Positions 1-5,629 of a stretch of DNA of 5,629 nt are shown here, in pieces. Made by a program: the position numbers and the translations under genes. The notes below the pieces were generated by a model, which saw only the letters and a list, made by a program, of their open reading frames with translations, searched no databases and was not told where the DNA came from. The stretch comes from an uncultured Lachnospiraceae bacterium (lineage in GTDB: Bacteria; Bacillota; Clostridia; Lachnospirales; Lachnospiraceae), in NCBI GenBank assembly GCA_910585605.1, contig CAJUFL010000072.1, forward strand, positions 1-5,629, written 5' to 3'. Numbering within the stretch: position 1 is the stretch's first letter; each line of letters starts with the position of its first letter.

Positions 1-674
1 TTGTCCAAATCATATCCATATGTTTTCCTCATAAACTCCAAACCATAATTTCCCGGCGAAACGGCAACATAATCAAATCCTAAAACCCTTCTTTGACACA
101 ATTCTACCCGAATGGTATCAATCAGCGCCTGACTGCTCATAGGCTCTACGATGCCACTCGTCCCTAATATGGAAATACCGCCAACAATGCCAAGTCTTGG
201 GTTAAAAGTACGTTCGCACAGCTTTTCACCTTCCGGTACTGAAATCTCAATCCGAAGGCTGCCTTTATAATCCGCCAATCTACAAACTTCTAATACTTCT
301 TTTTTTATCATTTTCCTCGGAACGCGATTGATTGCCGCATTGCCTACAGGCTGGTCAAGTCCCGGTTTTGTCACTCTCCCCACGCCTACTCCGCCTTCAA
401 TGATAATTTGTTCCTTCACACCTTTTTCTGCATACGAAACTTTCGCATAAATCCATGTACCTGTTGTAATATCCGGATCATCTCCGCCATCTTTTTCTAC
501 CGCACAGCTTACTTCATTTTCCCCACACATGATATCCAGAATCTTTGCATTATACAGTATACCTTTTGGCGTTTCTATTGTAATTTCCGTCTTTTTTAAT
601 CCTGTCAGCAGCATATAAGCTGCGGCTTTTGAAGCCGCAGCCGCGCAGCTTCCGGTCGTAAAACCATATCGCAT
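1..674 (-). CDS. cbiD: Cobalt-precorrin-5B C1-methyltransferase CbiD (N-terminal 224 residues, cut by left edge)
   Basis: Reading leftwards from an ATG at 674, an open frame of 224 codons runs off the window with no stop. The protein opens with MRYGFTTGSCAAAASKAAAY, the glycine/alanine-rich signature at the start of CbiD. Near residues 160-185 it has NPRLGIVGGISILGTSG followed by IVEPMSSQAL, the second family hallmark. CbiD uses S-adenosylmethionine to methylate C-1 of cobalt-precorrin-5B with loss of the C-20 acetaldehyde unit, in the cytoplasmic anaerobic corrin pathway. Family members are usually around 360-380 residues, so roughly 60% is present. A Shine-Dalgarno site AAGGGAAG (681-688) sits 6 bases before the ATG, and cbiC ends 15 bases upstream. 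The start is unusually tight: most homologues have some ten further residues before the RYG motif, but the codons just upstream here offer no other start. Identification is firm. Confidence 0.95.
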   Translation of the reverse strand, partial: MRYGFTTGSCAAAASKAAAYMLLTGLKKTEITIETPKGILYNAKILDIMCGENEVSCAVEKDGGDDPDITTGTWIYAKVSYAEKGVKEQIIIEGGVGVGRVTKPGLDQPVGNAAINRVPRKMIKKEVLEVCRLADYKGSLRIEISVPEGEKLCERTFNPRLGIVGGISILGTSGIVEPMSSQALIDTIRVELCQRRVLGFDYVAVSPGNYGLEFMRKTYGYDLD

Positions 675-689
675 TTCTATCTTCCCTTC

Positions 690-1325
690 TTAAAGTTGAT
701 ACAATGCGGCATTACAAATTGCCGCAGCGATATTACTTCCACCTTTTCGTCCTCTGTTAATGATGTATGGAATATTTGTTTTTAATATAAGTTCCTTTGC
801 CGCTTCCACATTGACAAATCCCACCGGAACTCCAATAATAAAGGCTGGCTTCCAATCCGTTTTTTCCATCATTTCATACAGCTTTATCAGAGCAGTTGGC
901 GCATTGCCGATTGTAAAAATAACTGGTTTTTCAATCGTTGCCGCTTTTTCCATGCTGACCGCTGCCCGTGTCATATTTCTTTGCTTTGCCAAAAGCGCAA
1001 TATGTTCATTTGCCATAAAGCAATGCGCCTCCCCACCAAACTTTGCAAGCACCTTTTTATTGATTCCTGCCAATGCCATATTGGTATCTGTCACGATATC
1101 AGCTCCGTTTTTTATCAACTTTTTCAAGATTTCCACTGCTCCTTTGGAATAGCAAAGCGTTTCGGCATAATCAAAGTCCGCGCTGGTATGTATTACCCGC
1201 TTTGTAATGAACTCCTCTTCTTTGGGGAGACTGATATTTCTCTTCAAAAGTTCTTCTGTAATGATTTCAAAGCTCCGTTTTTCAATTTCCTCCGGCGGCA
1301 GATATTCTATTTTAGAATGTTCCAT
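690..1325 (-). CDS. cbiC: Cobalt-precorrin-8 methylmutase CbiC
   Basis: This 211-residue protein has the normal family length (about 200-215). CbiC/CobH moves the methyl group from C-11 to C-12 of (cobalt-)precorrin-8, giving (cobalt-)hydrogenobyrinic/cobyrinic acid. Visible motifs are RVIHTSADFDYA around residues 43-54, whose His46 corresponds to the catalytic histidine of the family; GADIVTDTNMALAGINK around 74-90; the glycine-rich PAFIIGVPVGFVNVEAAKE; and a C-terminal GRKGGSNIAAAICNAALY. It is a soluble cytoplasmic enzyme without signal peptide or membrane segments. The ATG at 1325 is preceded by GGGAG (1333-1337) at a 7-base spacing. cobD ends 17 bases upstream and cbiD starts 15 bases downstream, consistent with one transcript. 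The CbiC-CbiD pair is a frequent neighbourhood in anaerobic cobalamin clusters. Nothing looks damaged. Confidence 0.97.
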   Translation of the reverse strand: MEHSKIEYLPPEEIEKRSFEIITEELLKRNISLPKEEEFITKRVIHTSADFDYAETLCYSKGAVEILKKLIKNGADIVTDTNMALAGINKKVLAKFGGEAHCFMANEHIALLAKQRNMTRAAVSMEKAATIEKPVIFTIGNAPTALIKLYEMMEKTDWKPAFIIGVPVGFVNVEAAKELILKTNIPYIINRGRKGGSNIAAAICNAALYQL

Positions 1326-1342
1326 GTTCCATCTCCCATATA

Positions 1343-2356
1343 CTATAAATTTTCCAGTAAAATCTTATTTTCTTTTCTGCTCTTTACTGCAATACGGTAA
1401 AATCCTTTTCCTAATCCCCTGAAATTACTGCAATCCCTAATTAAAATTCCTTTTTTCAGCAACTTCTCATATAAGGGTTTATCACTGTATATCGTGATAA
1501 AATTCGATACAGACGGAAATGTCCTCAATCCTATTTGCATAAGTTCTTTTTCCATAAACTGTCGTTCTTCTTCAATATAAATTTTTGTTTTCTCAATAAA
1601 CTCTGCCTGCTTCGCACAGATACATCCCGCTTCCTGCGCAAAACAGGAAAGATTCCATTCAGGGAGTTGTCTGGCTATTTTTGTATGTACCGCATTATTT
1701 TTACACACCAGATACCCTAAGCGCACTCCCGGAATTGTAAAGATTTTTGTAAAAGTCCTTACAATTATCAGATGCTCATATTCCTCTATCTCAGACAGTA
1801 AAGAAAGCTGATTTCCACAAAATTCAATAAAACATTCATCTACTACCACATAAATCCCTTTATACTCACAATGCAAGAGCAATTCTTTCATCAGCTCTTT
1901 GTCTAAAAGATTTCCAATCGGATTATTTGGATTAGCAAGAAAAAGAAGATTTACCTCTTCTGTCAGGATACGCTTCATATTCTCTTTCAAACAAAAGTTA
2001 TTTTCCTGATTCATCTCATAATAAATAATTTCGCTATCCACTGACTTTGCCGCATATTCATATCCATAAAAGGAAGGCACCGGTATCACGACCTTCCCCG
2101 GTTTTATTCCATGAACAATCGCCATAAAAAGTTCTGATGCCCCATTTCCGAATATCAAATATTCCTTTGGCACTCCAAGAAATGTACTGACTGCCTCTCC
2201 TAATCTTTCCGCTTCCATATCAGGATATTTCCCACACATCTCAACCGCCTTATGAAGTGCTTCTTTTACACATTCCGGTGTACCAAACGGATTTACATTA
2301 ATCGAAAAATCAATATCCACATGATTTCTATAAACATCGCCTCCATGAATGCTCAT
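1343..2356 (-). CDS. cobD: Threonine-phosphate decarboxylase CobD (PLP-dependent)
   Basis: This is a 337-residue fold-type I PLP enzyme of the histidinol-phosphate aminotransferase-like group. It decarboxylates L-threonine O-3-phosphate to (R)-1-amino-2-propanol O-2-phosphate, the linker that CbiB attaches to the corrinoid. It opens with HGGDVYRN and DFSINVNPFG, the CobD N-terminal signature. Other landmarks are GNGASE near residues 70-75, NPNNPIG near 142-148, VVVDECFIEF with the cofactor-contacting Asp near 173, and TFTKIFTIPGVRLGY with the Schiff-base lysine near 204 and Arg near 212. I chose the ATG at 2356 over one five codons upstream (2371) because a near-perfect AAAGGAG lies 5 bases before 2356 and inside the would-be longer reading, while 2371 has no good ribosome site. 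A histidinol-phosphate aminotransferase is the main alternative; the HGGD start and the operon argue for CobD. Confidence 0.95.
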   Translation of the reverse strand: MSIHGGDVYRNHVDIDFSINVNPFGTPECVKEALHKAVEMCGKYPDMEAERLGEAVSTFLGVPKEYLIFGNGASELFMAIVHGIKPGKVVIPVPSFYGYEYAAKSVDSEIIYYEMNQENNFCLKENMKRILTEEVNLLFLANPNNPIGNLLDKELMKELLLHCEYKGIYVVVDECFIEFCGNQLSLLSEIEEYEHLIIVRTFTKIFTIPGVRLGYLVCKNNAVHTKIARQLPEWNLSCFAQEAGCICAKQAEFIEKTKIYIEEERQFMEKELMQIGLRTFPSVSNFITIYSDKPLYEKLLKKGILIRDCSNFRGLGKGFYRIAVKSRKENKILLENL

Positions 2357-2361
2357 CCTTG

Positions 2362-2368
2362 CTCCTTT
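2362..2368 (-). promoter_or_regulatory. Ribosome binding site that decides the cobD start
   Basis: On the minus strand the bases read AAAGGAG followed by a 5-base spacer and the ATG at 2356. The site lies between two in-frame ATGs (2371 and 2356), and only the inner one is served by it. The inner start also gives the usual CobD N-terminus beginning just before HGGD. Confidence 0.75.
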
Positions 2369-2390
2369 CATCAGCTATTCCACATATTCC

Positions 2391-2509
2391 GCAGTGCACA
2401 CTCAAAAAATCTTCGGTTTTTCTCGTTCGCAGGCATTCGCCCTATGCATCCGCATTCTGAAAAAATTGTCAGCAAGCTGCCATTTTTTCAAATTACGGAT
2501 GCGCACTGC
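2391..2509. repeat. Imperfect palindromic intergenic element between cbiB and cobD
   Basis: The outer arms GCAGTGCACA (2391-2400) and TGCGCACTGC (2500-2509) are inverted copies with one mismatch (a G-U pair in minus-strand RNA). Inside are a second, competing pair, GCATCCG (2446-2452) with CGGATGC (2496-2502), and a strong central hairpin with 9-base perfect arms (2458-2466 and 2482-2490). A small GGGC/GCCT-type stem lies near 2432-2443. This is the only sizeable non-coding gap in the window. The right arm lies inside the last codons of cbiB. The nested palindromes with terminal inverted repeats resemble small dispersed intergenic elements (REP/MITE-like). I cannot confirm dispersal from one copy and see no clear target-site duplication. 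A cis-acting RNA structure is the alternative. Confidence 0.5.
2458..2490 (-). terminator. Terminator-like hairpin inside the operon, downstream of cbiB
   Basis: In the direction of transcription, the sequence 3 bases after the cbiB stop reads TGAAAAAAT, then GGCAG-CTTG-CTGAC, then AATTTTTTCA. The outer 9-base arms pair perfectly. The inner stem has one mismatch and is capped by a CUUG loop closed by a G-C pair, and the 3' side ends in six T residues. That is the layout of a Rho-independent terminator, possibly bidirectional because of the A run on the other side. The GC core is short, so it is probably leaky. If active, it would lower transcription of cobD-cbiC-cbiD relative to the genes upstream. 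Confidence 0.4.
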
Positions 2510-3509
2510 TCATTGCTATTGCGTACATTACCAACAGACATAACATCTCACACAGCCATGCAGTAATGTACATCAAATAATTCGCCCATTTTATATCCTC
2601 GTATTCTACCCCTCGTACCGCCTCGCCTATATACGGTTTCTTTACTATCTTTCCAAAATAACTGGCATCTCCCGCAAGCCTTATGGAAAGCGCACCGGCG
2701 CATACTGCCTCAGTCTGACCGGAATTGGGACTTGCATGTTTTCTGCGGTCTCTTTTATAAATTTTCCATGCACCTGTTCCCGAAAAGTGTCTGCCTGCCA
2801 AAAAAGATGCAATAATCATAAGGCAGGCGCTGATTCTTGCCGGAAGGAAATTCACAAAATCATCCAGCTTTGCCGCTGCCCTTCCGAAATACAGGTACTT
2901 TTCATTTTTATATCCAATCATGGAATCCATTGTATTTACCGCTTTATATAAAAATCCAAGTACCGGACCGCCAACTGCCAGATACAACATTGGTGCAATC
3001 ACTCCGTCAGAGGTGTTCTCAGCCACCGTTTCTATCGCTGCTTTTGCAACACCTTCTTCGTCCAGATGTTCCGTATCTCTGCCTACAATCATGGAAACAG
3101 CTTTCCTTGCCTGCTCCATATTGCCATTTTTCAGACATTGATAGACTTTCATACTCTCTACCTTCAGACATTTTACTGCCAGTATCTGATAAGTCATAAT
3201 ACATTCCGCCACCACTCCCAGAACCGGATGAAGCCAATATGCCATAAACAGCAGAAAAAGCGTAACTGCCACCACGCTGATGACCACAATAAGCACAAGT
3301 CCTATTCCCTGTCGAAACGCTCTCCCATTACTATCTTCCTTACTATCTTTCCCTCTTATCCCCATTCCACGAAGTACTTTTTCGGCTCCTTCTATCAGTT
3401 TTCCAATCAAACGGATTGGATGCGGCAAATAATAAGGATCACCTAAAACCAAATCCAAAAGAAATCCCATGAAAAAGGCTATCATGTGATAATTTATCCA
3501 ATGCCTCAT
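2493..3509 (-). CDS. cbiB: Adenosylcobinamide-phosphate synthase CbiB (membrane protein)
   Basis: This 338-residue protein has a typical length for CbiB/CobD-type proteins. It joins aminopropanol phosphate to adenosylcobyric acid, giving adenosylcobinamide phosphate, at the cytoplasmic membrane. Conserved blocks run in order: FLLDLVLGDPYYLPHPIRLI (about 16-35), GRDTEHLDEEGVAKAAIET (143-161) leading into VAENTSDGVIAPMLY, FLYKAVNTMDSMIGYKNEKY (186-205), and HASPNSGQTEAVCAGALSIR (258-277). Hydrophobic segments appear near residues 8-23, 69-90, 170-190, 225-239 and 309-332. The ATG overlaps the stop of the upstream phosphatase gene (ATGA, 3506-3509), and AAAGGTGG (3520-3527) lies 10 bases before it, so translational coupling is likely. 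The last few residues (SSAHP) and the TAA stop fall within the palindromic element that follows, so the native C-terminus may have been altered. Identification is firm. Confidence 0.96.
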   Translation of the reverse strand: MRHWINYHMIAFFMGFLLDLVLGDPYYLPHPIRLIGKLIEGAEKVLRGMGIRGKDSKEDSNGRAFRQGIGLVLIVVISVVAVTLFLLFMAYWLHPVLGVVAECIMTYQILAVKCLKVESMKVYQCLKNGNMEQARKAVSMIVGRDTEHLDEEGVAKAAIETVAENTSDGVIAPMLYLAVGGPVLGFLYKAVNTMDSMIGYKNEKYLYFGRAAAKLDDFVNFLPARISACLMIIASFLAGRHFSGTGAWKIYKRDRRKHASPNSGQTEAVCAGALSIRLAGDASYFGKIVKKPYIGEAVRGVEYEDIKWANYLMYITAWLCEMLCLLVMYAIAMSSAHP

Positions 3510-4150
3510 ATTTCCGCTACCACCTTTATCTGTAGATTATCTTCCTGTGTTGTCCTGCCATTCACTCCCGTCAGTCTGCATACATAACCCCTGCCATTTG
3601 ACACCTGACAGTCAAAATAATCTTTTCCGCCATACAAACTCAGCAATGACATAATCGTTCCGCCATGAACAATCATTCCTACTAAAGCAGGATTCTTTGC
3701 TTTTTGTCCGAAAACCTGACTCAATTCATGGCACATTTTTATAAAACCGCCTTTACAACGCAGGATAAAATCTTTTCTGCTTTCTCCTTCCGGAAAATTC
3801 AATGTGCCATTGCTGCGGAGCCATTCCTGATACTGTGCATCATCCTTTAATTCTTCATAATTTCTATATTCAAACCGTCCGAAATTAATCTCTTCCCATT
3901 CTGGAATAATAATCGGGCATAATGTGGGATAAATAATTTTAGCAGTTTCCGTACATCTTTTCATGGGACTGGTAAACAGGTACTCCACATCAGGATAAAG
4001 TTTCCGCATTTTAAAAGATTCCAATATTTCTATCCCTTCTCCTGAAAGGGATTCGTCTGTTTTTCCCAGATATCTTCGTTCTTTGTTTGCCTGCGTTGCA
4101 CCATGCCTAATGAATACCAGCATTATTTGATTTTCTGTCCAATCCCGCAT
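3506..4150 (-). CDS. cobC: CobC-type histidine phosphatase (alpha-ribazole / cobalamin-5'-phosphate phosphatase)
   Basis: This is a phosphoglycerate-mutase-superfamily phosphatase of 214 residues from the ATG at 4150, or 205 from 4123. The core begins MLVFIRHGATQAN with the phospho-accepting His of RHG. SPMKRC supplies the second Arg, EEINFGRFEY the acidic residue, FPEGES is the CobC-like loop, and IVHGGTIMSLL holds the second catalytic His. All catalytic positions are intact. In the nucleotide-loop pathway such enzymes remove the 5'-phosphate from alpha-ribazole phosphate or from adenosylcobalamin phosphate. The start is uncertain. The inner ATG (4123) overlaps the upstream stop as TAATG and matches the usual family N-terminus. 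However, AGGAGG (4164-4169) lies 13 bases before the outer ATG and the inner one has no nearby site, so I give the outer start. A phosphatase with another small substrate is possible, but the operon favours CobC. Confidence 0.88.
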   Translation of the reverse strand: MRDWTENQIMLVFIRHGATQANKERRYLGKTDESLSGEGIEILESFKMRKLYPDVEYLFTSPMKRCTETAKIIYPTLCPIIIPEWEEINFGRFEYRNYEELKDDAQYQEWLRSNGTLNFPEGESRKDFILRCKGGFIKMCHELSQVFGQKAKNPALVGMIVHGGTIMSLLSLYGGKDYFDCQVSNGRGYVCRLTGVNGRTTQEDNLQIKVVAEI

Positions 4151-4506
4151 ATGATGCGCTCTACCTCCTCTGCTCTCATTGCAAGCTGCACAAGAATCCT
4201 TCCTGTACGTTCCCTGTATTCTCTCTCAAACGGATCTATTGGAACAATCCCGTTTCCAATCTCATCACATATAATAATACAGTCCTCATTGCAGTCCAAA
4301 AATGACATAATTTCATCTTCCGGACATCCCCCGCTCACCATACGGCTCTTAACCCACTGATGAAAGTGATTGATAACCACTATGTTCTTATTTAATTTTC
4401 TATCATTTGGCAAAACACCATCCCACACCATATTTTTTTGCACATCATATTTCAGAAGTACATATTCCAATTTTCCCTGCGCAGTTCCGCCTATTATTAG
4501 TTTCAT
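4123..4506 (-). CDS. Short divergent CobU-like P-loop protein
   Basis: This 127-residue protein resembles a shortened CobU (usually about 170-190 residues), the kinase and guanylyltransferase acting on adenosylcobinamide. It starts MKLIIGGTAQGK, a P-loop in which Leu follows the lysine instead of the usual Ser/Thr. It has VVINHFHQW with two histidines (47, 49) at about the distance where CobU carries its guanylylated His. It finishes with IIICDEIGNGIVPIDPFERE (77-96), then YRERTGRI, and a GIGQKIK end like that of enterobacterial CobU. The central LLEC...NL segment is missing or unrecognisable. I chose 4506 because GGAAAGAG (4515-4522) lies 8 bases before it; an ATG at 4524 overlaps cobS and lacks a ribosome site. 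The gene starts 5 bases after cobS and overlaps the phosphatase gene. It may be a partner, a specialised half-enzyme or a decaying paralogue; activity is unproven. Confidence 0.8.
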   Translation of the reverse strand: MKLIIGGTAQGKLEYVLLKYDVQKNMVWDGVLPNDRKLNKNIVVINHFHQWVKSRMVSGGCPEDEIMSFLDCNEDCIIICDEIGNGIVPIDPFEREYRERTGRILVQLAMRAEEVERIICGIGQKIK

Positions 4507-4511
4507 CTTTT

Positions 4512-5285
4512 TCACTCTTTCCATATAAAAATATCAATAAATGCTGCAACTACTACAATACATCCTTCGCAAAAAAGTACAAAAAATCCAGCCGTATCGC
4601 CGGTCACTCCCCCAAATTCCTTCCTGCTGCGATAATAATAATAAACCAGCGTTAAGACAGCCGCCGCTGCCACAATCAAACCTGCGGGAAAAGACTGGAA
4701 ACACATCAAGCCAACACATAGCGCACTCTGTAAAGATAATGAGCCTTTCACAACCTTTTTATGGGAACTGTCTGCGAAAGTATAAAGCATACCATCTTTT
4801 TTTGCGAGTGGAAAGGAAACGGCACTAATACCGCACAAACAGCGCGACAGGAAAAAGCCACAGCATACAATCTTTAACATTGCATCACTTTCTATTTCCG
4901 AAAATGTACCAAAAAGAACCAATCCATAAGCAGCGAGCATAATGACTGTAAAGGCGCCAATATGGGAATCCTTTAATATTTCCAGCTTTCTCTCCTTTGG
5001 GTTGTAAGAATGTATCGCATCCATCGTATCCATAAAGCCATCTACATGAAATCCACCCGTAATAAAAATCGGAATAGCCATCCCTATCACTGTCCTGCAC
5101 CCAACCCCTATATGGTAAACGCCGCATAAATAATTCCAGAAATAAATGCTACCGCCAATCAGTGCCCCTATCCACGGAAAAAAACAAAAAACATATTTCA
5201 TGTCATCTTCTTTCCATTCAAATTGGGGAACAGGAATTTTAGAATAAATGGATACTGCTATAAAAAAGGATTTTATCACTTGCAT
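4512..5285 (-). CDS. cobS: Adenosylcobinamide-GDP ribazoletransferase (cobalamin synthase) CobS
   Basis: This polytopic membrane protein of 257 residues has the usual CobS length. It condenses adenosylcobinamide-GDP with alpha-ribazole or its 5'-phosphate, giving adenosylcobalamin or its phosphate, at the cytoplasmic membrane. Landmarks are FFIAVSIYSKIPVP near the N-terminus (7-20), the acidic metal-binding block GGFHVDGFMDTMDAIHSYNP (77-96), the following KLEILKDSHIGAFTV (100-114), and EFGGVTGDTAGFFVLFCE (223-240), all family hallmarks. Hydrophobic segments lie near 31-52, 63-80, 111-127, 137-158, 188-218 and 232-254. The ATG at 5285 has AAAGGA (5293-5298) at a 7-base spacing. The CobU gene ends 21 bases upstream and the short CobU-like gene begins 5 bases downstream, so CobS is flanked on both sides by CobU-type proteins that would supply its GDP-activated substrate. 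No defect is seen. Confidence 0.97.
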   Translation of the reverse strand: MQVIKSFFIAVSIYSKIPVPQFEWKEDDMKYVFCFFPWIGALIGGSIYFWNYLCGVYHIGVGCRTVIGMAIPIFITGGFHVDGFMDTMDAIHSYNPKERKLEILKDSHIGAFTVIMLAAYGLVLFGTFSEIESDAMLKIVCCGFFLSRCLCGISAVSFPLAKKDGMLYTFADSSHKKVVKGSLSLQSALCVGLMCFQSFPAGLIVAAAAVLTLVYYYYRSRKEFGGVTGDTAGFFVLFCEGCIVVVAAFIDIFIWKE

Positions 5286-5306
5286 TTCTTTTTCCTTTCA
5301 CCACTA

Positions 5307-5629
5307 CTATTTTATTATTACCGGAATCCCTTCTACCACTTCCACTACTCGGTCAGCCAATGCCGCAAGTTTTTGATTAATCTTTCCCATTGCCCGAATA
5401 TACTTCGTTGTTGTTTCATCGTAAGTAATTCCATCTTCAAATACGTTATTGCTTACCACAACTAAATGATTTGTCTGCTCTTTCAGCATCTTTATATCTC
5501 GTATGACATTTTCCGTAACCTGTATTTCCGTCATAGCCTTTTTCTCTGAAAACATCTCATTTGCCGTCAAATTAGAGATACATTCCAGCAAAACAGCCCT
5601 GTCTCCATCTTCCATTTTTTCCAGTGCGC
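5307..5629 (-). CDS. cobU: CobU-type adenosylcobinamide kinase/guanylyltransferase (C-terminal 106 residues, cut by right edge)
   Basis: An open frame enters from the right edge and ends at a TAG at 5307-5309. The 106 visible residues include GDRAVLLECISNLTANEMF, which matches the LLEC...NL block of CobU, and HLVVVSNNVFEDGI followed by KINQKLAALADRV and a VVEGIPVIIK end, matching the CobU C-terminal third. The enzyme phosphorylates adenosylcobinamide and transfers GMP to it, preparing the substrate for CobS, the next gene. Two positions are unusual: CobU normally reads NEVG.GIVP followed by R..R, whereas here it is NNVFEDGITYDETT and the arginines are not conserved. The P-loop and the guanylylated histidine lie outside the window. 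The visible ATG at 5615 is internal, since the frame continues upstream (ALEK) and the family needs 60-80 more residues. Confidence 0.87.
   Translation of the reverse strand, partial: ALEKMEDGDRAVLLECISNLTANEMFSEKKAMTEIQVTENVIRDIKMLKEQTNHLVVVSNNVFEDGITYDETTTKYIRAMGKINQKLAALADRVVEVVEGIPVIIK

Noticed and set aside
760..1400. Plus-strand open frames of 130 and 139 codons opposite cbiC
   Set aside because: They lie antisense to a firmly identified gene, have no recognisable motifs or ribosome sites, and have the Phe/Ser/Ile/Cys-rich make-up of reverse-strand shadows in AT-rich DNA.
2372..2492. The structured gap as a cobalamin riboswitch
   Set aside because: It is too short (around 120 bases against roughly 200) and I find no B12-box-like conserved segment on either strand. 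It is built from simple nested palindromes.
2381..2519. Target-site duplication flanking the palindromic element
   Set aside because: The bases just outside the two arms do not match in a convincing direct repeat, so no transposition signature can be claimed.
2252..2566. Plus-strand open frame of 104 codons spanning the cbiB-cobD gap
   Set aside because: It covers the ends of two real genes and the palindromic element, has no family resemblance, and owes its length to the lack of stops opposite coding sequence.
3019..3237. Minus-strand open frames of 72 codons (3019-3237) and 80 codons (4885-5127) within cbiB and cobS
   Set aside because: They are out of frame inside genes with intact conserved motifs, and their compositions are artefactual (Gly/Ser- or Tyr/Gly/Arg-rich).
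4123..4506. The short CobU-like gene as a frameshifted pseudogene of full-length CobU
   Set aside because: The frame is continuous with its own ribosome site, coupled neighbours and a conserved C-terminal block. No missing CobU segment was recognised in the other frames of this stretch. A slowly decaying paralogue remains possible.

Overview
The window is a compact stretch of an anaerobic (early cobalt insertion) cobalamin biosynthesis operon. All eight genes lie on the minus strand, so transcription runs from right to left. The base composition is AT-rich, Shine-Dalgarno sites are purine-rich (AAAGGAG, AAAGGTGG, GGGAG), and genes are nearly contiguous. The presence of cbiC and cbiD points to the anaerobic route. 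Together these suggest a low-GC Gram-positive anaerobe of the Clostridia, perhaps Lachnospiraceae. That placement is inference from style and protein flavour, not from a database comparison.

In transcription order: a CobU-type adenosylcobinamide kinase/guanylyltransferase whose N-terminus lies beyond the right edge (5307-5629); cobS, the membrane cobalamin(-phosphate) synthase (4512-5285); a short, divergent second CobU-like P-loop protein (4123-4506); a CobC-type histidine phosphatase (3506-4150); cbiB, the membrane aminopropanol-attaching enzyme (2493-3509); a 136-base structured gap; cobD, the PLP-dependent threonine-phosphate decarboxylase (1343-2356); cbiC, the precorrin-8 methylmutase (690-1325); and cbiD, the C1-methyltransferase, cut by the left edge (1-674).

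The genes cover three parts of the pathway. CbiD and CbiC act on the corrin ring. CobD and CbiB make and attach the aminopropanol phosphate linker. The CobU-type proteins, CobS and the CobC-type phosphatase build and finish the nucleotide loop. Late-acting genes are promoter-proximal and ring-modification genes promoter-distal. Most junctions overlap or are separated by 5-21 bases, so one transcript with translational coupling is likely. The promoter and any cobalamin riboswitch must lie to the right of the window, as none is visible here.

I see no new defence, mobile or secretion system. Two points deserve a second look. First, there are two CobU-like proteins whose conserved motifs are partly complementary. 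Second, a 119-bp imperfectly palindromic element lies between cbiB and cobD; it contains a terminator-like hairpin and supplies the last codons and the stop of cbiB.
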